NCBI RefSeq assembly: GCF_021018895.1
Contig: NC_079380.1
Coordinates: 310,001 to 374,000, forward strand
DNA from: Seriola aureovittata
Lineage: Eukaryota; Chordata; Actinopteri; Carangiformes; Carangidae
Reading direction: 5' to 3'
Length of the DNA: 64,000 bases
This document shows positions 1 to 11,991 of the stretch, piece after piece (position 1 is the stretch's first letter; each line of letters starts with the position of its first letter). A model generated the notes under the pieces. The model did not search any database and was not told the origin of the DNA. It was given only the letters and a program-made list of their open reading frames with translations. Position numbers and translations under genes: made by a program.

Positions 1-52
1 TGTGTGTGTGTGTGTGTGTGTGTGTGAGTGAGTGAGTCTGGCTGTGTGTTTG
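1..52. repeat. TG microsatellite at window edge
   Basis: Pure TG for the first 26 bases, then interrupted GAGT/TGTG motifs. It probably continues beyond the left end of the window. Confidence 0.95.
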
Positions 53-189
53 TGTGTGAGTGGCTGTATTTGTAAACATCACAGAGATCAAAGAGTCTCT
101 TAACAAGCTGTTTTTCAAACACCAATGTCTAGACAAAGACAGAGCTGACGCAGAGCTGAGTGAGATTTCGGCCTCTCCCACAACTGCTA

Positions 190-560
190 TTTCTGAAAAA
201 ACGGTAACTCCTTGTAGAACCATGAGCAGATCATGAGCAGCAAAAGACCTTCGTGCACTGAATATCTTGCTTTGGTGTTTCTAGAGCCAAAAATGTGGAC
301 ACAGGAGCAAGTTACAAAAAAGGCTTTTTCTGGAAATCAGCTGCTTAATTTCACCGTTCAAATTCTGTAAGTCTCTGTGCTTAGGTAGACACTTTCTATG
401 AAACAGCACAAATTTGTCTATTACTGAGGAAGCCATGATGTGTGAATACTGAAATATGTGGCCAGAAGGATGAGTTACACAGAATTTATTCTTGTGCTTT
501 GAATCTTTTGGCAGTGCAGGAACGACCTCCTCTGTCATGTTTGCAGACAATGCAGGTCAG
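190..560 (-). mobile_element. interspersed repeat, family also at 56.4 and 57.0 kb
   Basis: The reverse strand closely matches 56390-56700. Translated, both read FC(V/L)THP.GHIFQ.SH and KFVLFHR.CLP.HRDLQNLN. Copy 1 lacks the middle part present in the other copies (deletion near 350). I see no start, stop or domain that supports a real protein, so this is a repeat whose copies share a residual open frame. Confidence 0.75.
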
Positions 561-599
561 ATAGATGATAGGTGTGAGATCTAATAACACTCTTTAACT

Positions 600-3500
600 T
601 AATTCAGTGTTGTGTTTTCATTAAACAGTAACTTGGAGAGGTTATTGGTTTGTAAAATTTCTACAGGGCACCAACAGACTAAATGGTACTGAAAAGTAAT
701 CAAATGTAATAAGTTGCATAACTTTGATGAAGTAATTAAACAGTTACATTACTTGTCTCCTTTTTTTAATAGGGTAATTAGCAATCTTAAAGGTGATGTT
801 AACTTTCACTGATGTTTTTCAGTGGGTGGTGGTGGTGATGGTGATAATGGTCGCTTGCCAAGAGCTTTTGCCATTGACAAGAGTTTAGAATACTCCATCA
901 GAGCAGAGCTACTTTTTCATTGTGACTATAGAGTGACTATTGCAAGGCAGTATTTCAAGACGGGATGGGTCAGGGCTAGCTGGTTAGCATGCTAGCTTCA
1001 GTAGAAGAAAAGAGGTGATAGAAAATAGATGCAAAACAAGAGTTAATATTGGCATTGTTTTCCACCACTGGAGATAACTTTTTCTTCTAGATTGGTAGGT
1101 AAATAGCTGGTAATGATAAGGTTGGCTATTTAGCAGTAGCATATAGGACCTTTAATGTCTCAGTGTTTCTGAAATTAAATCATACAACAAATAACAATTG
1201 GAGACTTATATAATTATGTAACTTATATATTAAAATAGAATTAAAGGAATCTTTTTCATCAATCTAAATTTAATCTACATTTTGGACTCATTGAGCAGCC
1301 CAATGCACGTGTGACTTCCTTTCTATAGTGGAAAAGAAACATGTTTGGAGAGTTCATCCAAACACTGATTGAAGTTCTCACAAATGTCTTGCACTTGTAG
1401 GCTGCTTTGCTTTCACCTGTCCAGTTCACCCAAAACAGCTACATGGGGTTTAAGTTGGACACTGTCCTGGACTCCATCACGTCGAGTCTATCTTCTAGTT
1501 CTTTTCTTCTAATGTTTTGGGTCATTATCTTGAACAACTCAATTCAAATCCAAAGCAATTCAATTAAATGCACTTCAATTTCATCATCAGCCAGCAAAGC
1601 TCAATGAACAATTCACAATGCATAATCTGGTATTTAGCAGTATGTATTCAATGTAAAATAAAACACAATGCATCTTCAGACATTAAAGGGTGCATCAAAA
1701 ATACCACATCAATACAAAAACTGTGAAATTTTAATCTTTTGTTTTAATCCTTAGCAAACGACTTTTAACAAATTAAAGCCAAATAATCACATTAAAATTT
1801 CAGCCTGTCGTAAAGGAGTCTAAAATTCATTTGAAGAATGTACAATCTATTTTTAATAAGTAGATGTTAAGATTACAAAATAAAAGTTAAAAAGTAAAAA
1901 AAAAAAGAGTAACAAGTGGGACTCTAAAGATTGCTATTAATTCTTTGTCAAATCCCTCACTACAATGACCTCTACCAGAGAAATACCAGAGAAGAGCCCC
2001 CTCCTACTCAGTCTTCATGTTGTGCACCAGTAGGAATTGTTTAAATTAACCTCCAAGGCTTAATTTACTTCCATTTCTGCAGGAAAGCTATAAGTTAACC
2101 TGTTCCTTTTTTCTTTTTTTTCTTTTCTTTTTTTTTTACCTTTAACAACTGCTTAAATTTGAATAAAAACTGGAAAATGGGGATATACCAAAACATTTGA
2201 CCATTATTGTATTTTCAGTATGTCACTTAAATATTAATTAAAAAATATATTTGATAATTCAAATATATTACATTTATATGTAACATACAAAATGTATATA
2301 CAATTTAAAAAATGTATAAAAATCAAGCTTAATCATCAACATTGTAAATAATAATAACTAATACTAATAGGTTAAAACTGTAATTATAAAATTCCTACAT
2401 TTGTGGTTACCGAGACAAATGTGGTTTACCACTACATGAAATCCTCATTAAGCAGCTACTTTGTAGGAAATACAACAGAGTTGTGGTGTATCAGTTTACA
2501 GTGTAGCCAGACAAACCCATTTGGTTTTATTACTAATGTGTTGATAATTTATTAATCATTTCAATAGTGATCTGACTTACTCTGCCACACACAGTGCAAG
2601 TACTTTTCCACACAACAGCAGGACACAGTGTTTAATTACTGAAAGTAAATACATTTACATTACTGCCAAACACTGACCATGAATAGTATCAAATCCTTAA
2701 AATGTTAAGGACTATAAAAGGACTACAAATCTTTGTGTAAAAACATTTCTTCTGTCTCTGGCATAATTATTATATAAAGTAAAATGGCTCTCCTGATCTT
2801 TACTTCTTTTCACTTTCTTATAAAGTATTTTTGCCCTAGTCATTATCCTGTAAGAATGATGACTCACATTTTCCAGTCCAGTGAGCTGACTGGTCAGTAA
2901 TCAGGATCCTCTGAAGCAGGATCAGTTACCATGGTAATCTACCCTGGTTAAAATGAGCCAGTTTCATGATACTGGAAAACCTGAATCAATCCCAAAGATA
3001 GCAGGCAAGGCCACTAATCTCACTTCATGATACAGATCCCTGAGAGTGATACATGTAATGTTTTGTATTATTGGTACATTGTCTTCACTGTGAAAATGTG
3101 TGTGTTAGGCGTTATGAGGGGTTTGTGAAAGTCAAAAATCAACCAGTCAGACAATCACATTATTTTACCAGGCAACTATGATGCCAAATGATGGCTGGTT
3201 ATCTGCCAGAGTGTCAGGCAGAGCAGACAGACTCACCAGCCAGACACATGTTGGAAGCGTTTGGTTGGTAGAGGAGCTTATGTGCAGACTGTGATCTGAC
3301 ATCACAAACAGAATATAAATGTACTAAGTCTCAGGTGCATTGTACAGAAGAAGACAGGTGTCACAAAGCCCAGTACATATATGTAAAACTAAGGATATTC
3401 CCATCAACCTTAGCTAATATCATCAACTAAGGATGATGGGAAAATGAACAGCAAGAAGAGACTGTCCTCTCAAGGGGAGCATCAGCATCAATGAGTTACT

Positions 3501-4150
3501 GTTCTTCAAATGAGTTTGTGTTCAAGTGACAAAGTCCTCAAGGTGGGAACTAAAGAGAAGTTAAGATGATGTTATTATAGAGTCAGAAAGTCAAAGTTTT
3601 TTTTGTCACCTGCATGCACATGCGTGTATCTGTGCATCCTGTGCAGTGTACTACATTCACAAAACTGGGGCCCACTCATAAAACACTGCTCCATAGCTGT
3701 TAGCATGTTAGCATGCTGATAATTTAGTTCAAAGCACAACTGAACCTTCAGCCTCCCGGAGACTTTTAATCTTAATCACTTATTGAAGGCTGAAATCAGT
3801 GCTATGAAATTGTTTTCATTGTGAGTGGGCACTGAATAAAACAGTAGATCTACCTTCAAAACCCTTAGCTCCAGTATTGGCATCTATTTCCTCAATGTTA
3901 CTTGTTAAATCACCAATACAGGATTAGGGTACCTACAGGGATTATGGCAGAGTCATAATACCTGATGGGGGGAATAGCAGCAGTCCTGATAACTCCCTGA
4001 TAACTGAGCACATGTGCATAACCGCATGCAGTTGGCCGACACAGCTGTAGCAGCATTGGGGTTAAACAATATACACAGATACACAGGCAACAAAGCAGGC
4101 AGTAAAACAACCCCACTCGATGCAACAGTATAACAGCCTGCATGGTACAG
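600..4150. other. non-coding, intron 1 of kcnc3 (inferred)
   Basis: AT-rich sequence without supported genes. 650-790 holds runs of TTAC/GTAA-type motifs (AAGTAATCAAATGTAATAAG and similar) that resemble a common fish repeat. 2103-2140 is a T/C-rich run. 3695-3735 contains TGTTAGCATGTTAGCATGCT, a fragment of the GCTAAC-type repeat seen better at 33.84 kb. Confidence 0.6.
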
Positions 4151-4151
4151 T

Positions 4152-4163
4152 CCACACACACAC

Positions 4164-4195
<32 letters not shown>

Positions 4196-4231
4196 CACAC
4201 ACACACACACCACACACACACACACACACAC
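4152..4231. repeat. CA microsatellite
   Basis: About 80 bp of CA with three interruptions. The Cys-Val and Thr-His open frames over it are artefacts of the repeat. Confidence 0.97.
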
Positions 4232-4430
4232 CAGAAACACCACATCCTACAGGGTCGCAGAACAGCAACATAAGATTTGTACCCATATGCATAGTGCATA
4301 GCCACCCCTCTCATTGATGATTTTGACAATTCAAAATGCCAACACACACTCTTTTATGCTTTCATGCCTAAAACCCAAAATTACAAAAATATCGAGGGTA
4401 ACAAAAAATGTAGCCTAATGCTGAATTATT

Positions 4431-4550
4431 AGAGAGGAAAGTCAGGGAGAGGATGACATGCAGCAAAGGGCAACAGATCAGACTTGAACCCGGGCCAGTG
4501 CGGTTAAGATTGAGCCTTAATGACATGCATTCTACTGGGTGAGCCACCAG
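4431..4550 (-). mobile_element. tRNA-derived SINE copy 1
   Basis: On the - strand it starts CTGGTGGCTCACCCAGTAG (A-box-like) and contains GGGTTCAAGTCTG (B-box-like), then a tRNA-unrelated part ending near CTTTGCTGCATGTCATCCTC. The order of the two boxes and the shared body with 7348-7466 identify a tRNA-derived SINE. Not a functional tRNA: no cloverleaf and many mismatches. Confidence 0.75.
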
Positions 4551-4555
4551 TGCTG

Positions 4556-5456
4556 TACTGTTTTTTTCACAGCACACAGCCCATCAGTCTACTACTCGTT
4601 GATAAACTTGTCCAATCAACTTGTATCTATAACTGGTTTGATATTACTTGAATTTACATTATTCACAGCACGTTGAGGACATGACATCTACAAAAATACG
4701 GGACAAATTTTATTTTCATGTACGGGACAATCCGGTAGGGACAGAGAATGTAAATAGCTTGTGACACTGCAATAGCGCAGAAATTATTATTATAATTACA
4801 GTCCAAAAGTCCAGTCTGTTATGTTTGAAGGAAAGCATAAAGAAAGTTCAGTGTGTGTGTCAACACTGATGCTCTGATGTCAAGTTTGTCATAGGGCATG
4901 TAGGACAGCATTTATCTCGGGAAATATGTCACCGCAGCTTGACATGATGTCTAGTCCACCGCAGAGAAAAACAACAGCTGCAAAATCAGTTGGTGCTGAA
5001 GCACTAGTGACTGAATATGTACATAACAGCATTGTCATATGACAAATATACTTTCTTTCGCTGTTATTTAAATTGTGGCTAACTCAAAGTAGTTAGTTTG
5101 AGAGGCTCCTGCCCCTTTGCTCTGAGCAGTGCAGTTGCTAAACACATTTCCTACGGCTCTTCATTCACCACGTTACACCTTATATACACCTTTAGAGGCC
5201 AGAGTATGGCTTGTTTACTGTTTGGCTTTCTGCTTTGCCTTAAGCCAGTGCTCTACAGCAGTGGTTGGCAGCTGGCGGCCGGCGGGCCAAAAGCAATAAT
5301 ATGTTTTTGTAATATATTTTTTATGTAAAAAAAAAAAATTTTGATCACCATTGCTCAAATACATCTCCATCTGACCAACATCAGTTACCCATAAAAATCA
5401 CTTCCTCTTAGGCGATTTTACATAGAAAATAAAAGCGAAAGGAAGTTCTTTTTCTG

Positions 5457-5488
<32 letters not shown>

Positions 5489-6580
5489 GCAGCAATGCTT
5501 TATTTCCAGGTATTGCCAGCTTTCCTTTTTCTGAAAGGAAGTTCCAAAGGTTCTGTTACTTGCTTGACAAACCTCTGACAGAGTGGGCATACAATGTGTT
5601 ATATGAATTTATGATATGTGACTGTGTGTGGAGGAGTTACTTTGTGTGTGGAGGAGATCTACTCTTCAGATGAATCGTACAGATCGTCTCACTAAAAGCT
5701 GCTTTATTCAGATATTTAATTTCAAACGTTCAATCTCTGCTAACCAGACCATGTTCACTGTTAAACAGCTAGCCCGCTAACTGCAGCTGGAGACAGCAGA
5801 CCTTATTCTGTTCTGCAGCCTCAGTGAGTTTGGTGTAGCTCCACGTGAGCCAGTTCTCTACCTGAGCAGAACAAGAACCACTGTCACCAGCTGCAGGCCA
5901 AGACGGTGGAGTTAGGTTGTCCCAATGCTAGGCTGTCCAAATGAATACTCCATACAGCCACATATGTGAACAGTAATAGAGTAAATTCCAGTTGCATTTT
6001 TATCAATCAGTTCATTAAACTAGCCTTTGATTATTTTCTGGCCCCCTATCTAATGGATTAGAAAAAGGTTACTTGCAGGCCCCTGCTCTACACGGTTCTC
6101 TAGGATTGGTCCGCATGATTAGATAGATAATGACTGTCAGGGATTTTGTGTATTGACTTATAGTAATATCAGATTTTTATATAATTTTTGCATCAGTGTG
6201 AAGATGTGCCTTGATTTAAATGTAAATATTATGTAAATGTAATTATTTGTTCATATCAATCTTTTAGACAATATGTAAGTAACTAATTTTTGTTCTTAAC
6301 TATGAAAGACGTGTTATTCACAGTTCGAACAGAAAAACTGCCCTGAATCAAGAAACTGCAAAAAGAGCTAAGTAAAATAACTCTGAAGATGAGTGATACT
6401 GCAGCAAAATTACATGTATATGTATATATAGTAATAGTAATAGTAAGTAATTAATACTGACCAAAGAGATGATATCTAGGTACAGAATTAGCTGCCAAGG
6501 CACCTTGTAAAGTTAAATGACAGGATGTTTTTACTGTGAATCTTTCAGTTCCTGCTTTTAATAACTCTCCAACAACCTTA
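4556..6580. other. non-coding, intron 1
   Basis: Outside the CAG repeat I see no gene. 5250-5300 has a short GC-rich run (TGGTTGGCAGCTGGCGGCCG) that resembles a hAT-type repeat fragment, followed by T- and A-rich sequence. Confidence 0.5.
5455..5496. repeat. CAG/CAA trinucleotide repeat
   Basis: Interrupted (CAG)n with CAA units, about 42 bp. No exon context. Confidence 0.9.
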
Positions 6581-6588
6581 AGTGTTAA

Positions 6589-6590
<2 letters not shown>

Positions 6591-6651
<61 letters not shown>

Positions 6652-6669
6652 CCAGGACAGCTCTAGATA

Positions 6670-6722
<53 letters not shown>

Positions 6723-6755
6723 GTATTCAGGGCAGCTCTAGATAGAAGTGTTAAA
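6591..6755. repeat. duplicated TG microsatellite unit
   Basis: Two (TG)n arrays (6591-6649 and 6673-6714) are each followed by nearly the same sequence, CAG.(A/G)CAGCTCTAGATAG. The whole unit, array plus flank, has been duplicated in tandem. Confidence 0.9.
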
Positions 6756-6840
6756 TTAGACCATGATAATAAGCTGTGGGACTTGATGTGCTCCCTGAAG
6801 ATTGGACGAAGACTCATTTGTCTGTCTTCATCACTGAGCT

Positions 6841-7125
6841 GACACACACACATACGCACACACACACATACACACACTTGCATACTTGAGAGCATACTGA
6901 CACATTCATAATTTATGCAAACACATACAGTGGTTCATCAAAGGTTCACACTCACACACGTATACATACATGCATTTGAACACACAAGCACATTACTTGA
7001 GCATGTTAGCAGACACGTGCATGCACACACAAGTCAACCTTCATCAATGACCATACAGAAAACTGCTGTGTGATACGTCAACATGTACACACACACGCAC
7101 ACACGCACACACACACACATTCATT
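6841..7125. repeat. CA-rich interrupted repeat region
   Basis: Clusters of CA with CG and TA interruptions at 6841-6879 and 7087-7119 and scattered CACACA between them. Confidence 0.8.
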
Positions 7126-7347
7126 AGCCACCTTCAATCATTAATTTTTTTTTAATGTACCAGGTGTATTCTCACATGCTTCCACAATAATATGCTTTGA
7201 CAGACGCACTGTTGCATTCATCTGTAGCAATTCAGTTCACACATATTACCACAAATATTTTTTCTCACTTACCTTTAGTTGTATCCATCTATGCGGGTAG
7301 TTTTGGTTTTATCTGTCCAGGTTTGCAGATAACTATTTTAATGCAAA

Positions 7348-7466
7348 GGGATCCGTGGGAGAGAGACAGGGAAGTTGTGGGAGAGAGAGGGGATGACATG
7401 CAGCAAAGGGCCCAGGCTGGATTCCAACCCCCTAAATGATATATGCTCTATGAGGTGAGCCACCAG
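7348..7466 (-). mobile_element. tRNA-derived SINE copy 2
   Basis: Same family as 4431-4550: - strand CTGGTGGCTCACCTCATAGAG, then GGTTGGAATCCAGC (B box) and CCCTTTGCTGCATGTCATCC. The plus-strand tail is purine-rich (GGGAGAGAGA). Confidence 0.75.
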
Positions 7467-7469
7467 AAG

Positions 7470-8550
7470 AAAGAGAAAAAAAAAAACAAATTAAGAACAG
7501 AATCAACATTGCTTTATTCTTCAGTTGCAAACTGGTCTGTATGATAATGCAGGGTTCATTAAGATAACAAAATCACAACAATTCGTAGTTTAAGGTGATT
7601 ATACAAGGAAATCATAATTACGAATATCATATCTCTGTTAATAAATCACCCTACATACATACATAATGTACCTTTAACTAAAAAATTGAATACTTTGTTT
7701 TTGGCAGTATTTTTCCTTTCCTGAGCATTAGTTGCCTGCAGCCCCCAAATTACTAAATTTACCCCTGATCTGAAAATGCAACTGTGAATTTCTGAATGAT
7801 TGTTCAGATGATACTCTGTCCATTTCAGATTGAATTCATCAATGCACCCATAACAACAAGCTGGCTAATGGTTACATTTAATCATTACCTATGTTCGTAT
7901 AATTTATTTAACTCCATGTGTGGGCTGTAGCATACATAACATACCTGGGGCAACAGAGGATGAACTACAAATAAATGAATATAACATTGAATTTTTAAAT
8001 GAATATCTTCACACCATGGGTCTGTCACTTTGTTAGCCAGTTTAAACTGCTGCTTACACACTGACTATATGGAGGTGTGTGTGTGCGCACTAACACGTTT
8101 ATGTGCAAACACACTGTGTGGAGTATTTTCTGTTTTCTTTTTTTTTTTCCTATGATAAGAATTTGTCATAGAGAATCAAGAAATTTTGTTGGTATTGGTA
8201 CCGACAACCAAATGTCTGGTATTGTAACATCCCTAGTTGTTCATTGTCCTTGTCTTGCTTATATGTAAAAGACTTGTACTTAGGGCAATGAGCGTTGTCA
8301 GCATCAACTCTAGTCAAGTGAAACCGCTGTAAGAACATTTAGTTCTCTCTGCCATTGTCACTAAGAGGAGGCTCATTGTGTTTGTGTGTGTGTGTGTGTG
8401 CTGCAGCATGTGAGAGAGAGTTGTCCCGCCCCTTTGCACACTTTGCACACACAGGCTCCAAGAGACAGAGAGAGATCTTTCTTCTGGACTGGGAATAGTG
8501 AAAATAGTGGAGTGGATCATAGTGGAGGGGTGGAGGTAACGGAGCTCATG
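7470..8550. other. non-coding, intron 1
   Basis: AT-rich with no supported gene. A short TG run lies at 8384-8400. Confidence 0.6.
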
Positions 8551-8556
8551 AAGGGC

Positions 8557-8769
8557 AGAAGTTACAAATAATAATTCAATAAAAACGGAGATGATGAAAA
8601 TGCATGAATTGAAAAATGAAACATGTTTTCATATTTTCATCATATCATGACTGTTTTAATCAATATGGCTTTGAATAATAATAATCAAATCACACAGATT
8701 TACTGATCTGTTTTCAATTCACATGCATTTTCATCACCTCCATTTTTATCAATTACTTTTGTTACTTCT
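8557..8769. repeat. imperfect long inverted repeat (MITE-like)
   Basis: Left arm 8557-8614 and right arm 8712-8769 are about 58 bp each and reverse-complementary with a few mismatches; for example GATGAAAATGCATG on the left pairs with CATGCATTTTCATC on the right. About 97 bp separate them. The shape fits a small foldback element. Confidence 0.75.
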
Positions 8770-8837
8770 TACTGTTCATACAAGAAAATCCTTTTAAAGC
8801 AACAATAAACAGGAATTTTATTTTCTTAATTTCCCCA

Positions 8838-8840
<3 letters not shown>

Positions 8841-8872
<32 letters not shown>
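8841..8872. repeat. TG microsatellite
   Basis: Uninterrupted (TG)16. Confidence 0.97.
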
Positions 8873-8874
<2 letters not shown>

Positions 8875-8879
8875 CCCAA

Positions 8880-10369
8880 AAACATAACCAAATGTATCAA
8901 TTGATTTTGATATAAATTTGTAGCAATAACATTTGTTGATCATCAGTGGTGGTGTTAATCTAACTTTTAATGCTGCATTTATTAATAATTTAATATTAAC
9001 AATGGATCAAATGGATATGTTTAATCACGTATCACATGTGGAGGCAAACTCACAGAGAATTAACTACGTTGCTTTGTGTCCTTCAGCTCATTGTTGGTTT
9101 TCCAGTGCAACTTTACAGTTTTGGTCAAGTCTTAGTGTTTTTATCAACCTGGTTTCAAGTACCAGCAGACAGCTATTTTCACACACATTAGAGACATACA
9201 GTTAGAAACTAGTGTCTCTTTAGCTGCTAAATGTTCCACTATATTCAACAGCTAGACTGAACATTTAGCAGCAGAGGCAAATATTTTTCTCTCTGGACGC
9301 TAGCTTGACTTCCAGCTATTGTATCTATCATTTCTGTCATTTTTGTGGGTGTGACCGTGTCCCATTGACAAAGGCTGGACCTTGTCAGGCAGAGAGGACA
9401 GCAGCTTAATTCAGAGGTTTGTGCATTGAAGACAATCCTGGATCCTTGACTGGTGACCAATTATAGCCATAATGTGCTTGTCAAGCTGTCCTTGACTCAG
9501 CTTCTACTGTTCTGAGATCAGTTATGATTTTACAGTATTATACACATGTACAGACGTGTGGAAACTAAACTTGCACATTAAGCGTTTAGAGGCAGCAGTA
9601 GCAAGTAAACAAGAAAATACATCTGCAGTAAGTTTGAGACAGAATATTGTTACAGGAGTAGAGCAGCTCCTCTCAGGTTGTACGTAGCTTGTGTGCATAG
9701 CAGGCGCTGTTGGCATAGTTGGCTGCTCGGTTCTGCTTGCCAATCTGTAAAAGTCACTGCACGCCACTGGTAAATAGGCAACTGTTTGCTTACAATATCA
9801 GCTTTAGTCATAATATGACAATCCTAGGCTTGCAGCTCATTCTGCTACCTCCAGTTGGCCAAAATAAAAACGTGTCTTTAAAGTGTCTGTTTTTTTTACA
9901 AATATGTAACCATGCTTTTCCCTAGCCATTTTCTTCGATGAGTTGCTTATTGTTGTATCTGATCAACATTTGCTCCAAAGTTCCAGTAGCATGCTTTTAC
10001 GCACAGCATGCCAAATATGCAAATGTTCTGGCAGTGAAAATTTGACGCATCTCAGAACAGTCAGCTCCGTATAGGCATTATTGTGAGACAGGACACTGCT
10101 GAAAACAAACATCAGGGTAAAAGGGAGAGAACAGGGTTTAGAAAATGAATAGACAGAGATGGGAGGGCAAGGAACAGCAGGCTGGTAGAGGAATGCTGCA
10201 GAGAAAAGGAAATCGCATTATACACACACGAGCACATACAAAAAATTACGGGTAATACACTGCAAAATATATGAATGATTTTGCAGTTGCAAGGTAGATG
10301 GAGTCTGTATGTGTGTGTCTGTGCTCTAAGGCAAACAGATCATCATTGATTTTGTTCTTATACAGAAAA

Positions 10370-10420
<51 letters not shown>

Positions 10421-10550
10421 CAGTCGACATATATCTAGTTCTAAGATACATGACGTGTGTTTTCATCATGGTGCTCACAAGTAACACATAAACGTCTTTA
10501 TTCCTCTGCTGTTTATGTACCCTCTTGTTTTCCTCTTTATGCTGTGTACA

Positions 10551-10586
<36 letters not shown>

Positions 10587-10978
10587 ATGTGTGCCTCTTT
10601 TAAACTCTCCATCCGTCATCCGCCCCTCCCTCCCTATGTCTCTCTGACTCTGCTGTTATCAATGGGATTGCAGCAGTCAAGACATTTGCGCTGAATTAAC
10701 AGCATTCCTCCACTCTCCTTAGTGTGTTATTGGCACCCTCTATCTGCAGCCTGTTGGCATAACCATTACATTCCACATACTGCAATGCCCCCACCACCAC
10801 CACCACCACCACCCCCCCATTCTCCACCAGCAATCACATTAACAGCAAACTACTAATGACAGAGGCCGAACTTGCCAGAAGAATGTTGGTGTGTATAGTT
10901 TTACTTGAGTAAAAGGAGATTACATGCTTTGCATGCAAACTGTAACATTTCCCTAACCCTCTGTTTCTCTCTCTGCAG
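8880..10978. other. non-coding, end of intron 1
   Basis: No gene. It contains CA arrays at 10371-10419 and 10552-10584, a (CAC)n/C-run at 10791-10818, and the pyrimidine tract and acceptor of the S1 exon at 10958-10978. 10640-10785 is less AT-rich and free of simple repeats, so it may be a conserved intronic element; that cannot be tested here. Confidence 0.6.
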
Positions 10979-11110
10979 TATGTGGCGTTTGGGTCACTCT
11001 TCTTCATCCTCCTCTCCATCTCCACTTTCTGCCTGGAGACCCATGAAGCCTTTAACACAATCTACAACAAAACGGAGAATGTAACCAATGGCAACGTGAC
11101 ACATGAGGAG
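10979..11110 (+). CDS. kcnc3: Kv3-type potassium channel, exon with S1 and S1-S2 loop
   Basis: A 132 bp, 44-codon exon lies between a strong acceptor (pyrimidines then CTCTGCAG) and a GAG|GTACAGTG donor; both ends are phase 0. It encodes transmembrane segment S1 (about residues 2-20) starting [20 protein letters not shown] and the first part of the extracellular S1-S2 loop. That loop carries three N-glycosylation sequons, NKT at residue 30 and NVT at 34 and 39, as is usual for Kv3 channels. The upstream exon with the T1 domain is not in the window, because no ORF with the T1 signature exists between 1 and 10978. GC content is well above the flanking AT-rich intron. Splice boundaries are inferred from consensus and frame. 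Confidence 0.93.
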
Positions 11111-11991
11111 GTACAGTGAAGTTTTAGTGGATTGGTTTGTTAGACTTACATATGTTAAGTTGACCGTTCAAGGGTCACTCAAGCAATTCAGTATTGCTCT
11201 TTGATAAAGTTGTGAGATTTGTGAGAAACATTAAAAATGAATGAAGCAGAAGAGGCTGAGATGTCCTAATTTTTAGTCCCTAGCATCAGTTGACATTTCC
11301 TATGATGCAAGTAAAAGCATCCTTTTGTTAGGCCCTCCTTGTAAGGTAAAAGCACAAGCTCCTAAATGTATCTCCTCCAAGCCCAAGCAGAGATAACCCT
11401 GATGGTTTTCACAGGCTGATTTGTACTGCTCATAAACAGGAAAGTGACATTTAGTTTATAGTTTATAGCTTATAGTATATAGGTTATTACATTTATTTCT
11501 CAGGAACTATGACCAGAGAACATGAACCTCATATTAAGAGAGAAGATAAGTATACGTGATGGAAGGGGTCAGGATCACCCTAATATGAGTTATGTATTTT
11601 TATTGGGCAGAGTTTATTTACACCCATTAGTGATGTGCGGATTGCAGTTATATCTGCGTGCACTATTAACAGCTGATGGGTTGCAAGTGAGTTAAATAAT
11701 GTATAATATATGATGAAATTATTGTGGATACATATGACATCAGAGCTGATCAGTGCATCACTTACTCCCATACAAGAGAGGAATTGCTAGAGAAAATGTA
11801 CAGGAAGTACAGTGAGTGAAAAACAGTGGGACTATAAAGCATAAACGCATATAACAGTTAGATGGTGGAACCATATGTCCAGGGGAACATGGTATTGTGC
11901 CTCTGGATATATACCTCATGAATGAATAAATGAATGAGTAAAGGCATGATCAAATTAACTTACCCTTGATTTATTTTCTTCCACCCTGCAG
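11111..11991 (+). other. 881 bp intron within the S1-S2 loop
   Basis: Phase 0 GT-AG intron that interrupts the extracellular loop coding sequence. 11620-11760 contains TAGTGATGTGCGGATTGCAG and an AT-rich tail that resemble a degraded non-autonomous hAT-type repeat. No other content. Confidence 0.85.

Noticed and set aside
3910..4347. 145-codon open frame on the - strand
   Set aside because: Consists mostly of Cys-Val repeats from the CA microsatellite.
4431..7466. tRNA genes
   Set aside because: A- and B-box-like motifs are present but no cloverleaf forms; these are SINE heads.
1..10978. Search for the first exon (T1 domain) of the Kv3 gene
   Set aside because: No reading frame with the NVGGTRH or similar T1 signature and no GC-rich block of the needed size; the exon must be left of the window.
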